The translations under genes and the position numbers were made by a program. The notes beneath the pieces were generated by a model. That model was not told the DNA's origin. It worked only from the letters and a program-made list of their open reading frames with translations, and made no database searches. From Colwellia echini (GTDB lineage Bacteria; Pseudomonadota; Gammaproteobacteria; Enterobacterales; Alteromonadaceae): a stretch of DNA of 64,000 bases. Numbering within the stretch: the stretch's first letter is position 1; the number at the start of each line of letters is the position of its first letter. Shown piece by piece: positions 45,702 through 54,637 of the stretch. The DNA lies in NCBI RefSeq assembly GCF_002843355.2, contig NZ_PJAI02000001.1, positions 124,001-188,000 of the forward strand, read 5' to 3'.

Positions 45702-46402
45702 TAGTTAGCTTTGCCTATGAGAGTTGTTTTAGTGCCTGCTCTTTTGGGTAAATTTAACCAATAAATAGCCGCTAATATGATCAGAGAACCGATTAACAAA
45801 CCGATTGAGAGAATATGTGCTCGGGTATAATCAAAGGCTTCAACATGATCAAACAAGGCAATAGAAAGCACTCTAGTTTCGCCTGGGATATTTCCGCCAA
45901 TCATCAAAATAATACCAAATTCACCAACAGTATGAGCAAAGCCTAAAGTGGCGGCGGTAATGAAACTAGCTTTAGTTAAAGGTAAAACAATAGAGAAAAA
46001 TCGGTCGATAGGCCCTGCATTAAGTAAGGCTCCTGCTTCTAATAATGAATCGCCTAATTGTTCAAAAGCTTTTTGTAACGGTTGTACAACAAATGGCAGA
46101 GAATATAAAACTGAACCAATAACAATGGCTGAAAAACTAAAAGCAAGCTGTTGCCCTGTTGTTTGTTGCCACAATTGTCCGGGCAAATACTCGGGTGAAA
46201 AAGCGATTAATAGATAAAACCCCAATACGGTTGGCGGTAACACTAAAGGTAAGGCAACTATGGCCTCAATAATAACCTTAGAACGGCTGGTCATTTTAGC
46301 TAAATACCAAGCGAGAGGCGTACCAATAATTAATAAAATTATTGTTGTTAACGCTGCCATTTCTAGGGTAGTAATTAGTGCTTGTAGATCAGAATTTATC
46401 AT
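45701..46402 (-). CDS. modB: Molybdate ABC transporter permease ModB
   Basis: This 233-aa inner-membrane permease has about six hydrophobic segments. The cytoplasmic coupling loop is EAGALLNAGPIDRFFSIVLP (~residues 140-160), and ALPLVLPPTVLGFYLLIAF is typical of ModB. It overlaps modA by 4 bp (ATGA) and modC by 1 bp. Confidence 0.95.
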   Translation of the reverse strand: MINSDLQALITTLEMAALTTIILLIIGTPLAWYLAKMTSRSKVIIEAIVALPLVLPPTVLGFYLLIAFSPEYLPGQLWQQTTGQQLAFSFSAIVIGSVLYSLPFVVQPLQKAFEQLGDSLLEAGALLNAGPIDRFFSIVLPLTKASFITAATLGFAHTVGEFGIILMIGGNIPGETRVLSIALFDHVEAFDYTRAHILSIGLLIGSLIILAAIYWLNLPKRAGTKTTLIGKAN

Positions 46403-47217
46403 TGTGGGCTCAACTTACTTTCTGGTAATGAAACAGGCACCGAAGACTTTGCGTAACCATAACTTTCGATAATTTGTTTAGTGGCATCTGATAATAGAAA
46501 ATCCATTAGTTTTTGTGCGTTAGCTTGCTGTTTGCTGGCGCGAATAATAACTAATTGTTGTTCTATTGGTTGATGTAAATCACTTGGAATGACAACACCT
46601 GATAAATTATTTAAGATTAATTGGCTGTTAGCAATTAAACCACTACTTACCGCTTTACTGCGCAATTGTGTGAAAGTTTGTCCAATATTGATGCCGGTAA
46701 TTAAACGAGGTTGATAAATTTGCCATAAACCTAAAGATATTAAAGTTTCTTTAGCTGCCTTACCATAAGGGGCAATATCAGGATTAGCGATGGCAAAACG
46801 TTGGGGGGGCGTATTAAGTATTGCTAATAAAGAAGTCGCGTTATTTATTTCTTTATCGGTGTGAAGTGAAGAATAATAAGCGAGTTGACCTAAAGCGTAG
46901 GTTTTTCTACTGTTTTCTACGGTAAAGCCGGTTTGCTCAAGCTCGATTGGGCGACGACTATCAGCGCTCAGAAAAATATCAAACGGCGCACCGTGTGTTA
47001 TTTGTAAAAATAATGCGCCACTAGCGCCGCTAATTACTTGTGTGGGTATGCCCGTTTGTTTAGTGAAATCTTCGAGTAATATATTGAGTACGGGTGTAAA
47101 ATTAGCGGCTACGGCAATTCTTAAATTATTTTCATTAGCTTGTATCGCTTGACTACTCTTGGCAGAGAATAAGCTTAAGCAAATATAGGTAACCGATAAT
47201 AACAAAAAACGTAACAC
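46399..47217 (-). CDS. modA: Molybdate-binding periplasmic protein ModA
   Basis: This periplasmic molybdate/tungstate-binding protein of the ModABC importer has the binding motifs LRIAVAANFTPVLNILLEDF, SGASGALFLQITHGAPFDIF and FAIANPDIAPYGKAAKETL. The frame stays open back to 47325 inside moaE. I choose the GTG at 47217 because it begins a normal-length signal (VLRFLLLSVTYICLSLFSAK...QA) with GGGG 5 nt upstream, directly after the moaE stop at 47219. Starts at 47262 or 47325 would add an unlikely N-terminal extension. Mature length then fits the family. Confidence 0.9.
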   Translation of the reverse strand: MLRFLLLSVTYICLSLFSAKSSQAIQANENNLRIAVAANFTPVLNILLEDFTKQTGIPTQVISGASGALFLQITHGAPFDIFLSADSRRPIELEQTGFTVENSRKTYALGQLAYYSSLHTDKEINNATSLLAILNTPPQRFAIANPDIAPYGKAAKETLISLGLWQIYQPRLITGINIGQTFTQLRSKAVSSGLIANSQLILNNLSGVVIPSDLHQPIEQQLVIIRASKQQANAQKLMDFLLSDATKQIIESYGYAKSSVPVSLPESKLSPQ

Positions 47218-47218
47218 A

Positions 47219-47728
47219 TTAGCCCCAAAGATCTGCTTTGTCAGTATCAGTAGTTTTTGCATCAAGCCAGTTTTCAGAGGTTTCACCGTTATGATTAATA
47301 CGCTCTTTTTTCCAAAAAGGGGCACTGACTTTTAAATAATCCATGATGAATTCGTTTGCGGCAAAGGCATCTTGACGGTGTTTACTCGTCACGCCAACAA
47401 ACACTATTTGATCGCCAATGGTTAATTCGCCAATACGATGAATAACTTTTACACGACCTATATTCCAACGCTCTTTAGCTTCGATAATTATTTTGGCAAG
47501 CGACTTTTCTGTCATGCCAGGATAATGTTCAAGCGTTAGCGTGGTAACTATATTGCCATTATTGTTATTTCTTACTCTGCCAGTAAAAGTAACTACAGCG
47601 CCATCGGTGAGGTTATCATGCTCAAGCAACGCCACTTCTTCGGCTAGGCTAAAGTCTTCATTTTGAATAGATATCTCTTGTTGTTCAATGTTGTTATTCA
47701 TAAGTATTTCGCTATTAACTGGCATCAT
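47219..47728 (-). CDS. moaE: Molybdopterin synthase catalytic subunit MoaE
   Basis: This 169-aa large subunit of molybdopterin synthase converts cPMP to molybdopterin with MoaD thiocarboxylate. It shows DGAVVTFTGRVRNNNNGN, LEHYPGMTEKSLAKIIIEAK, VKVIHRIGELTIGDQIVFVG, and the active-site lysines in SAPFWKKE. A ~20-residue Asn/Gln/Glu-rich N-terminus precedes the conserved part; a second Met at position 10 could be the start. The 5' end overlaps the moaD stop (ATGA). Confidence 0.95.
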   Translation of the reverse strand: MMPVNSEILMNNNIEQQEISIQNEDFSLAEEVALLEHDNLTDGAVVTFTGRVRNNNNGNIVTTLTLEHYPGMTEKSLAKIIIEAKERWNIGRVKVIHRIGELTIGDQIVFVGVTSKHRQDAFAANEFIMDYLKVSAPFWKKERINHNGETSENWLDAKTTDTDKADLWG

Positions 47729-47973
47729 CCACCTGTAACTGGTGGAAAAAAAGCCACTTCATCACCTGATTTAACCCGATGCTCAGCATTAACCATGTCA
47801 TGATTTACTGCTGATAAAAGTGAGGCGTTGCTAAAGGTTTGTTGCCACTTTTCGCTTTTATCACTCAATAGTTGTTTGATATCGGCAACTGTTTTTACAT
47901 CTTCTGCGGCAATTGATAATTGTGCGCAATCAAGTTGCTCTCTCAGAGCTGCAAAAAAAACAATGTTAATCAT
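47725..47973 (-). CDS. moaD: Molybdopterin synthase sulfur-carrier subunit MoaD
   Basis: This 82-aa beta-grasp ubiquitin-like protein ends in the required Gly-Gly (FFPPVTGG), which MoeB adenylates and a sulfurtransferase converts to thiocarboxylate. The start (INIVFFAALREQL) is typical. It overlaps moaE by 4 bp. Confidence 0.95.
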   Translation of the reverse strand: MINIVFFAALREQLDCAQLSIAAEDVKTVADIKQLLSDKSEKWQQTFSNASLLSAVNHDMVNAEHRVKSGDEVAFFPPVTGG

Positions 47974-48052
47974 AATAATCTCAAAATTTAATTAAACCCT
48001 ACTATTTAGAGCATAGGCGCTAGTACCTAGGTTCTAGATTTTAGAAAGTCGC

Positions 48053-48589
48053 TTAAGCTGATGGTGTTTGCCAGTGACCTGATTTACCGCCTTCTTTAGT
48101 TAATACTTCAATACCGTGAATAACCATGGCAGGATCTGCAGCTTTACACATATCAAATAAAGTTAAACAGGCGATAGATACTGCTGTTAATGCTTCCATT
48201 TCAACTCCTGTTTGCCCTGTTAATCTACATAAGCTAGTCACTTGTACTTGGCTGTTTTCATCATCAAGGATGAAATCAACTTGCACCTTAGTTAGCATTA
48301 ACGGATGACACAATGGAATTAAATCACTGCATTTCTTCGCTGCTTGAATACCTGCAATACGGGCAACAGCGAATACATCACCTTTTTTATGTTTACCTGT
48401 GGTGATCAAGTCAAAAGTCGCACGGTTCATTTTAATAAAACCTTGTGCAGTTGCAGTGCGCGAGGTCATAGCCTTTTCAGTTACATCAACCATATTTGCT
48501 TCACCTTGTTGATTAAGGTGGCTAAGCTCTGGTTTCAGTTCTGGTTTCAGTTCTGGTTTCAGCTCTGGTGTGTTAGGAGTAGTTGCCAT
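48053..48589 (-). CDS. moaC: Cyclic pyranopterin monophosphate synthase MoaC
   Basis: This 178-aa enzyme converts the MoaA product (3',8-cyclo-GTP) to cPMP. Catalytic and binding motifs are seen: [76 protein letters not shown]. The N-terminal ~30 residues before MVDVTEK are unusual: they contain repeated ELKP ([19 protein letters not shown]) encoded by a 12-bp tandem repeat. If the Met at position 33 were the start, the enzyme would have standard length. The upstream ATG overlaps the moaB stop (TAATG). Confidence 0.95.
   Translation of the reverse strand: MATTPNTPELKPELKPELKPELSHLNQQGEANMVDVTEKAMTSRTATAQGFIKMNRATFDLITTGKHKKGDVFAVARIAGIQAAKKCSDLIPLCHPLMLTKVQVDFILDDENSQVQVTSLCRLTGQTGVEMEALTAVSIACLTLFDMCKAADPAMVIHGIEVLTKEGGKSGHWQTPSA
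48528..48568. repeat. 12-bp in-frame tandem repeat in moaC
   Basis: The unit TCTGGTTTCAGT repeats about 3.4 times and encodes ELKP repeats on the minus strand. Because the unit is a multiple of three, copy-number change would not shift the frame. Confidence 0.9.
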
Positions 48590-49131
48590 TAGCCGCGAGT
48601 CTCACATTGTGCTGCTGTTAAGTTAAGATGCGGCACAAAGTTACACGGACGATGGCTGTTATCTAACTGCTCTTTAATAACTTTATCCCAGGCTGTTTTA
48701 CAGGCGTTGGTTGACCCCGGAACACAAAGCACTACGGTTTTATTGGCTATGCCACCAAAAGCACGCGATTGAATTGTTGAAGTACCAATTTCAGCTAATG
48801 AAACATGACGAAAGACTTCCCCAAAACCTTCGACTGCTTTATCAAATAATGGAATTAATGCTTCAGGGGTATTATCACGAATGGTAAAACCTGTGCCACC
48901 GGTTGATATAATTGCTTGAATGCTATCATCGGCAATCCATTTTGATACTTGTGCACGTAGTTGGTAGACATCATCAATCACAATAGCTTTGTCGGCTAGA
49001 TTATGACCTGCTTGAGTTAACCGCTCAACCAGTGCTTGTCCTGAGGTGTCATTTTCCTCGGTACGAGTGTCTGATACGGTTAACACTGCAATATTTAATG
49101 GTATAAATTGTTTACCGCCATGTCCTGACAT
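48589..49131 (-). CDS. moaB: Molybdenum cofactor biosynthesis protein MoaB
   Basis: This 180-aa MogA/MoaB-fold protein has the MPT-binding signature [20 protein letters not shown] and [16 protein letters not shown]. It probably adenylates molybdopterin before MoeA inserts molybdenum; no mogA gene is seen here, so MoaB may carry that step alone. AAAGGA lies 6 nt before the ATG. Length is normal for MoaB (~170 aa). Confidence 0.92.
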   Translation of the reverse strand: MSGHGGKQFIPLNIAVLTVSDTRTEENDTSGQALVERLTQAGHNLADKAIVIDDVYQLRAQVSKWIADDSIQAIISTGGTGFTIRDNTPEALIPLFDKAVEGFGEVFRHVSLAEIGTSTIQSRAFGGIANKTVVLCVPGSTNACKTAWDKVIKEQLDNSHRPCNFVPHLNLTAAQCETRG

Positions 49132-49188
49132 AGGTTTATCCTTTACTAATTTTTACTGAAAAGTTAATGAGATTTTATTTTTTAATGA

Positions 49189-49905
49189 TTACTTAAATTG
49201 TTGTTGTGCTTGATGCCATTGTTCTGGCGTATTGGTATTAAATAATAATTTGCTATTTTTACTGCTAATGGCCTGATGAGGTATTTTCGCTAACATTGAG
49301 CGCACGGATGGAGCATTTTTATTTTCACCCTTAACACGATTTGAATCTTGATTTACTAAAATATATTGATGAAAAGCTTGGCTTAAAAATGCACTCAAGA
49401 AAGCATTATTTGGTAGATACAGTGGAATATGATGTATCTGTTTTTGCGTATCACTAAAGAATGTAGCTTTGCGGCTAAGCTCACCTTTAAGGCGTAATTC
49501 AGCTATTGCTGCAGGCGTCATTAATGGCAAGTCAACGGGGAGAATCAAGAATGATTTAGGTTGTAAATGTTCAGGGTATTGTTGTAAACAATGCGCTAAA
49601 ACACTGTAAATTCCACCAACTGGTCCAGATTGTGGCACTAAATCAGGTATTTGATGGTGGTCACCACTAATGACAATATTAGCGATGCCAGAATCTGTTA
49701 ATAACTGCTTAGAAAAATCCAACATGCTTTGCCCAGACGTTTGTGCCCAGCTGTGTGTTGAGGCCTTGTTTAAGGTGTCGTTCGAACGCGTAAGCTGCGC
49801 TTTATCTTGCCCCATACGAGACGATAAGCCACCTGCCAAAACTACACCCAAACAGTCAACAGCTAGATGTTTGTTATTTAGGTCACCAATATCTTGAATA
49901 AGCAT
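49189..49905 (-). CDS. mobA: Molybdenum cofactor guanylyltransferase MobA
   Basis: This 238-aa nucleotidyltransferase-fold enzyme joins GMP to Mo-molybdopterin to give the bis-MGD cofactor used by DMSO-reductase-family enzymes. It shows the GTP signature GVVLAGGLSSRMGQDKAQL (~residues 20-38) and SFLILPVDLPLMTPAAIAEL. It is longer than E. coli MobA (194 aa), with inserted polar stretches near 40-60 and 185-205. It starts 2 nt after moaA; its GGAGG site lies inside the moaA 3' end. Confidence 0.9.
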   Translation of the reverse strand: MLIQDIGDLNNKHLAVDCLGVVLAGGLSSRMGQDKAQLTRSNDTLNKASTHSWAQTSGQSMLDFSKQLLTDSGIANIVISGDHHQIPDLVPQSGPVGGIYSVLAHCLQQYPEHLQPKSFLILPVDLPLMTPAAIAELRLKGELSRKATFFSDTQKQIHHIPLYLPNNAFLSAFLSQAFHQYILVNQDSNRVKGENKNAPSVRSMLAKIPHQAISSKNSKLLFNTNTPEQWHQAQQQFK

Positions 49906-49907
49906 TG

Positions 49908-50879
49908 TTAACCTCCTAGCATAGCCAGGTGCTTAGTGGCACCAGTAAGCTTTTCATGTAAATAATGGGTCGCTTTTTTATCACCCAGTAAAGAAACTAT
50001 TTTATGCTGTAGCGGCTTAAGATCATCACTTTGTAATTCTTCACGTAATGACAAGCCTTCTTCACCAAATAAACATAAATGTAATTTACCACTTGAGCTA
50101 ATGCGTAAGCGATTACAAGTATTACAAAAGTCTTTAGAGTAGGGCATTATTAACCCTACTTTTCCTTGGTAATCAGGATGATAAAATTCTTGCGCAGGGC
50201 CTGCTGATTTATTTTGAATAACAGGAAGCCAGCCATCAAGAATTAAGTTTTGCTTAATACGAGCACCTTGCACATGTTGTGCATCAAAAAATTCTTTATT
50301 ATCGCCAGTTTGCATTAACTCAATAAAGCGTAGGGTGATAGGCGTGTCTTTCAGCCAGTTGAGGTAACTTTGAATGTCTTTGCCACTATATTCACGCATT
50401 AGCACGGTATTAACCTTAACCGAAGCTCTGCCATCGGCTAATGCCATATCAATACCTTCAAGAATTGTATTAAGCTTGTCGTGGCCTGTTATCGCGTGAA
50501 ATTGGCGAGGATCTAAGCTGTCGATACTAATATTAATAGCGTCAATACCGGCATCTAACCACTGCGGTAAATGCTCAGGCAGTTTAAAACCATTGCTAGT
50601 AATCGCGACTTTTTTGATGCCGGGAGTTTGTTTACAAATACGGATTATTTCAGGCAAGTCTTTACGCAGTGCTGGCTCGCCACCGGTAATACGAATTTTT
50701 TCAGTACCTAATTCAGCAAAGCCTTTAGCAATGCGTTTTATTTCAGGAATGGATAAAAAATCACGCGGCTGATCGCACTGATAACCATCAGGCAAACAAT
50801 AAGTGCAACTGAAATTGCAAACATCAGTAATCGAAAGTCGTAGGTATGAAAACCTACGGCCAAAATTGTCTGTTAACAT
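49908..50879 (-). CDS. moaA: GTP 3',8-cyclase MoaA (radical SAM)
   Basis: This 323-aa radical SAM enzyme catalyses the first committed step of Moco synthesis. The N-terminal SAM [4Fe-4S] motif is CNFSCTYC (~residues 17-24), GGEPALRKDL follows, and the C-terminal substrate cluster is CNTCNRLRISSSGKLHLC. The chain ends in the required Gly-Gly (AMLGG). GGAAAGGTGAC precedes the ATG. First gene of the ten-gene minus-strand Moco/Mo operon. Confidence 0.96.
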   Translation of the reverse strand: MLTDNFGRRFSYLRLSITDVCNFSCTYCLPDGYQCDQPRDFLSIPEIKRIAKGFAELGTEKIRITGGEPALRKDLPEIIRICKQTPGIKKVAITSNGFKLPEHLPQWLDAGIDAINISIDSLDPRQFHAITGHDKLNTILEGIDMALADGRASVKVNTVLMREYSGKDIQSYLNWLKDTPITLRFIELMQTGDNKEFFDAQHVQGARIKQNLILDGWLPVIQNKSAGPAQEFYHPDYQGKVGLIMPYSKDFCNTCNRLRISSSGKLHLCLFGEEGLSLREELQSDDLKPLQHKIVSLLGDKKATHYLHEKLTGATKHLAMLGG

Positions 50880-51080
50880 GTCACCTTTCCAAATGTAGGG
50901 AGGCTAACGCGTTTCCTTGTTAACCCTGGCAACTAAGCTATAAATAATATTATTACAATATAAGGGCTTAGCTACGGCATAGCACAACATAATTACTAAA
51001 GTAACTTTAGCTGGGCTAGCTCGGTGTTATAAATGAAGCTCTTGCTGAGCTCTGTACTTATTTGAGTATATCTTAATCTG
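50880..51080 (-). promoter_or_regulatory. Structured moaA leader, possible Moco RNA motif
   Basis: The gap to the divergent moeA is 414 bp, far more than a promoter needs. The moaA-proximal part folds into stems: CTAAGC/GCTTAG (50933-50938 with 50966-50971) and GGTTAAC/GTTAGCC around the loop AAGGAAACGC (about 50902-50926). A CCTCCC-x-GGAAAGG pairing would mask the ribosome site. Moco riboswitches sit at this place in related bacteria, but I cannot confirm the Rfam MOCO consensus (RF01055) by eye. Confidence 0.4.
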
Positions 51081-51116
51081 ATGAATTGATGGTAATTCTT
51101 TTTCGTGTGCACAATA

Positions 51117-51130
51117 GTGATCAAAATCAA
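51117..51130. promoter_or_regulatory. FNR/CRP-like site between moaA and moeA
   Basis: GTGAT-CAAA-ATCAA matches the FNR consensus TTGAT-N4-ATCAA at 9 of 10 positions. A -10-like TATACT for moaA lies ~50 nt away at 51065-51070 (minus strand). E. coli moa transcription rises anaerobically, which fits, but CRP sites look similar. Confidence 0.5.
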
Positions 51131-51293
51131 TAAAACTGTGTTTTTAGTACTATTAAATTCGTCGCGATATAGAGATACTAAGCTTAGTTAGAGGATGTTG
51201 ATCTTTCAAAGTTAAAATTTATTCAATTTAAAGCGAATTAAATCGTGAAAGAAACAATATCTATTTATTTATGTAATATTTAAGCGAGTTTTT

Positions 51294-52526
51294 ATGTCAG
51301 ATTGTTGCTCAGCACCAGGACTTTTACCCTTTGCAGACGCGTTAACTAATATGTTAGCGCAAGTTTCCTCTATTACCGACACTTTAACTTTACCTATTGA
51401 GCAGGCGTTAAATTACGTCTTAGCTAAAGATATTGTTAGCCCTTTAAATGTGCCGCCGCATGATAATTCAGCTATGGATGGTTATGCTTTTGCAGTGGCA
51501 AGTTTAGCTAAGAATAAAACCCTAACAATGGTCGGTCGGTCAATGGCGGGTGCGCCTTTTGAAGGAGAATGTAAAGCAGGTGAATGTATTCGTATTATGA
51601 CAGGCGCGAAAATGCCAAGTGACTGCGATACGGTTGAGATGCAAGAAAATGTTAGTGTTGATGGCGAGCAGATCACTTTTTTACAAGAAAAGAGTTTTGG
51701 CGACAATATTAGAAATTCAGGCGAAGATATTAAAATTAACCAACAAGTATTACAGGCCGGTAGAAAATTATCAGCGGTTGATATAGGTGTATTAGCTTCG
51801 TTAGGTGTGGCTAAAGTGAGTGTTTATCGAAAACTAAAAGTCGCTTTAATCGCTACTGGTGATGAGTTAAAGATACCAGGACAAGCATTGCGCTCAGGCG
51901 ATATTTATGAAACTAACAGCTTTGTATTATCAGCGATGCTGGAAAAGCTACATGTTGAAGTCATTAATTTTGGCATTATCGAGGATGATTTTAAGGCGAT
52001 TAAAGCCGCATTTATAAGCGCTGATCAACAAGCTGATGCAGTTATTTCTTCTGGTGGAGTATCTGTGGGCGATGCAGATTACACTAAAACGGTATTAGAT
52101 GATTTAGGGGAAATTGGTTTTTGGAAGATAGCGATGAAACCTGGTAAGCCATTTGCTTTTGGGAAACTACCTAACAGTGTATTTTTTGGTTTACCGGGTA
52201 ACCCAGTTTCAGCATTAGTTACTTTTCATCAATTAGCGTTAGTTGCTTTAACTAAAATGCAAAACGCACAATCGTTACAGCGAACTCAGCTCACGGTTAA
52301 ATGTGTTTCTGACTTACGTAAATCACCGGGGCGTATGGACTTTCAACGAGGCTATTTGTCAGTTAACGATGCAGGTGAAAATATAGTAAAGTCAACGGGG
52401 GCACAAGGCTCTGGAATTTTATCGAGTTTAGCTAAAGCTAATTGCTTTATTATATTGCCACAAGATCAAGGCAAAGTGATGGCTGGCGAGAAAGTGACTG
52501 TTCAACTATTTGACCATTTTCTTTAA
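51294..52526 (+). CDS. moeA: Molybdopterin molybdenumtransferase MoeA
   Basis: This 410-aa enzyme inserts molybdate into adenylated molybdopterin. Motifs: PPHDNSAMDGYAFAV (~residues 51-65), RIMTGAKMPSDCDTVEMQE, ALIATGDELKIPG, VISSGGVSVGDADYTK, KPGKPFAFGKL, GLPGNPVSALVTFHQL. Length is normal. It begins MSDCCSAPGLLPF, with two adjacent cysteines of unknown meaning. It is divergent from moaA and shares the FNR-like site, which would co-regulate both arms of the pathway. Confidence 0.95.
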   Translation: MSDCCSAPGLLPFADALTNMLAQVSSITDTLTLPIEQALNYVLAKDIVSPLNVPPHDNSAMDGYAFAVASLAKNKTLTMVGRSMAGAPFEGECKAGECIRIMTGAKMPSDCDTVEMQENVSVDGEQITFLQEKSFGDNIRNSGEDIKINQQVLQAGRKLSAVDIGVLASLGVAKVSVYRKLKVALIATGDELKIPGQALRSGDIYETNSFVLSAMLEKLHVEVINFGIIEDDFKAIKAAFISADQQADAVISSGGVSVGDADYTKTVLDDLGEIGFWKIAMKPGKPFAFGKLPNSVFFGLPGNPVSALVTFHQLALVALTKMQNAQSLQRTQLTVKCVSDLRKSPGRMDFQRGYLSVNDAGENIVKSTGAQGSGILSSLAKANCFIILPQDQGKVMAGEKVTVQLFDHFL

Positions 52527-52718
52527 TTTTGAATTAATATAAATTTTTTCTATGAGGAGAGTAAATATTTTTTCGAGATATTTTAGAGTGGCGTTTTTTT
52601 GTTATTAACTTATGAAACTATAATCTATAAGAGAACAATTGTTATTTAACTTTTGAACTGGATAAAACAATTATATGTAGTAGTATTGTTCAAGGGTACA
52701 ATAAGATTGGACGGCCGT

Positions 52719-53105
52719 ATGATTAAACACCAGCTTAGTTTTGCTAAAATCAATATTTTAAATGACCATATCGCAGAAGTCATTGTAAATAAAGGTGTTG
52801 ATATTTCGTTAGAGATGACTGAAGAATATGATGATTTTTTAGCTAAAACATTTTCAAGTAATTTTGCAGTATTAGTTAATAAAATTCATCAATATGATCT
52901 TTCCTTTGAAGCTAAACTCAATGTGGCTTCCCATGAAAATTTAACAGCTATAGCTGTGATAACTTACGATAAGGAAAGTAAAGAGCAAGTGAAGAATTTA
53001 GCCACTATGCGCGAGCATGATGGTTGGAATTTAAGAATATTTGACGGTTTAAATTTAGGTTGGCAAGACGGTTTAGATTGGATTCAAAGTGAGCTGAGCG
53101 CTTAA
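52719..53105 (+). CDS. Hypothetical protein, possibly STAS/SpoIIAA-like
   Basis: This 128-aa soluble protein I cannot name. Alternating strands and helices (IKHQLSFAKINILNDHIAEV, NFAVLVNKIHQYDLSFEAKL, NLTAIAVITYDKESKEQVKN) resemble short STAS/SpoIIAA-like or DUF7793-type proteins, with low certainty. The frame opens at a TTG at 52653, but the ATG at 52719 with GGACGG upstream starts the structured part. It is followed by a good terminator. It has no obvious link to the Moco genes. Confidence 0.6.
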   Translation: MIKHQLSFAKINILNDHIAEVIVNKGVDISLEMTEEYDDFLAKTFSSNFAVLVNKIHQYDLSFEAKLNVASHENLTAIAVITYDKESKEQVKNLATMREHDGWNLRIFDGLNLGWQDGLDWIQSELSA

Positions 53106-53165
53106 TACTTTTCGAAGATATAGCTATTTTTCATTGGCTATAAGTTGATAACACATGCAAACAAT

Positions 53166-53204
53166 AAAAAACGCTGGCAGTATTAATACCGCTAGCGTTT
53201 TTTT
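53166..53204. terminator. Bidirectional terminator between the STAS-like gene and hemL
   Basis: AAAAAACGCTGGCAGTAT pairs with ATACCGCTAGCGTTTTTTT (two mismatches), giving an A-tract on one side and a T7 tract on the other. It serves converging genes. Confidence 0.88.
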
Positions 53205-53206
53205 GT

Positions 53207-53242
53207 TTATTGTTCAGCTTATTGTTCAGCTCATTGTTCAGA
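53207..53242. repeat. 12-bp tandem repeat x3
   Basis: TTATTGTTCAGC at 53207, 53219 and (with two changes) 53231, directly after the terminator and 28 bp before the hemL stop. Confidence 0.85.
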
Positions 53243-53270
53243 GTTATGGCTTAACCTGCTCCCAGATTAC

Positions 53271-54554
53271 TTACAATTGAGCAAAACACTTATCAGCAGC
53301 CGCTAATGTTTTTTCAATTATTTCATCAGTATGTGCAGTTGATAAAAAGCCAGTTTCATAGGCTGAAGGTGCAAGGTAAACCCCTTCATCTAACATTAAA
53401 TGAAAGAATTTTTTAAACATTTCTGCATCACACTGAGTTGCCTGCTCATAGGTGGTTATTGGGTTTTCATCTTCAGTAAAGAAAAAGCCAAACATAGCAC
53501 CTACATAATTAATACTCAAAGCAATACCATTACGCTCTGCAGCAGCTTTTAAGCCCATTGCTAGTTTTTCTGTGCCGGCAGACAGTTGTGCATGCTTATC
53601 GCCCTGCGCTAATTCTGTTAAAGAGGCTAAACCTGCAGCCATCGCAATAGGATTACCTGACAGAGTACCTGCTTGGTAAACCGGCCCAATAGGCGCGATA
53701 TAGTCCATAATTTCTTGTTTGCCGCCAAAGGCGCCAACAGGCATACCGCCACCAATAACTTTACCTAAAGTCGTTAAATCAGGTTTGATGTTGTAGTGTG
53801 CCTGTGCGCCACCTAAAGCAACACGAAAGCCAGTCATGACTTCATCAAAAATTAATACACTTTTATATTGGTCACAAACAGCACGTAAACCTTCAAGAAA
53901 GCCTTCAACAGGAGGTATACAGTTCATGTTACCAGCAACTGGCTCAACAATAATACAAGCAATCTCATCAGGATATTTAGCGAAAATGGCTTTAACTTCT
54001 TCAATATTGTTGTAACTTACCGTTAGCGTATGCTTAGCAAAATCAGCAGGTATACCCGGTGAATTTGGCACGCCCATTGTTAATGCACCTGAGCCTGCTT
54101 TTACTAACAATGAGTCAGCATGGCCGTGGTAATTTCCTTCAAACTTTAATATTTTATCGCGGCCAGTATAACCTCGCGCTAAACGTATAGCACTCATGGT
54201 TGCTTCTGTACCAGAGCTAACCATGCGTAAACACTCCATGGAAGGCACTAATTCACGAACCTTATTGGCCATGGTAATTTCAAGTTCAGTTGGTGCGCCA
54301 AAACTTAAACCATTTTGTGCTGTTTCAATAACGGCTTTAAGAATAGCTGGGTGATTATGACCTAAGATCATAGGTCCCCACGAGCCAACATAATCAATAT
54401 ATTCTTTATCGTCAGCGTCATAAATATAAGCACCTTGAGCGCGCTTTATAAAACAAGGCGTGCCACCAACACCATTAAATGCGCGTACTGGAGAGTTGAC
54501 ACCACCAGGGATTATTTTTTGTGCTTGTTCAAATAACTGTTCTGATTTATTCAT
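53271..54554 (-). CDS. hemL: Glutamate-1-semialdehyde 2,1-aminomutase HemL
   Basis: This 427-aa PLP enzyme of the C5 pathway makes 5-aminolevulinate for haem. The Schiff-base lysine is in [19 protein letters not shown] (~residue 265). Other family blocks are [50 protein letters not shown] and [12 protein letters not shown]. Length is normal. It runs convergent to the STAS-like gene, and pyrB lies 83 bp upstream on the same strand. Confidence 0.97.
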   Translation of the reverse strand: MNKSEQLFEQAQKIIPGGVNSPVRAFNGVGGTPCFIKRAQGAYIYDADDKEYIDYVGSWGPMILGHNHPAILKAVIETAQNGLSFGAPTELEITMANKVRELVPSMECLRMVSSGTEATMSAIRLARGYTGRDKILKFEGNYHGHADSLLVKAGSGALTMGVPNSPGIPADFAKHTLTVSYNNIEEVKAIFAKYPDEIACIIVEPVAGNMNCIPPVEGFLEGLRAVCDQYKSVLIFDEVMTGFRVALGGAQAHYNIKPDLTTLGKVIGGGMPVGAFGGKQEIMDYIAPIGPVYQAGTLSGNPIAMAAGLASLTELAQGDKHAQLSAGTEKLAMGLKAAAERNGIALSINYVGAMFGFFFTEDENPITTYEQATQCDAEMFKKFFHLMLDEGVYLAPSAYETGFLSTAHTDEIIEKTLAAADKCFAQL

Positions 54555-54637
54555 AATTTTGTCTTTTAAGTCGCGCTAATGACTTGGATATATGTCATTA
54601 GCTTTTGAAAATAAGTACTGTTAAATAGTTACTAGAG

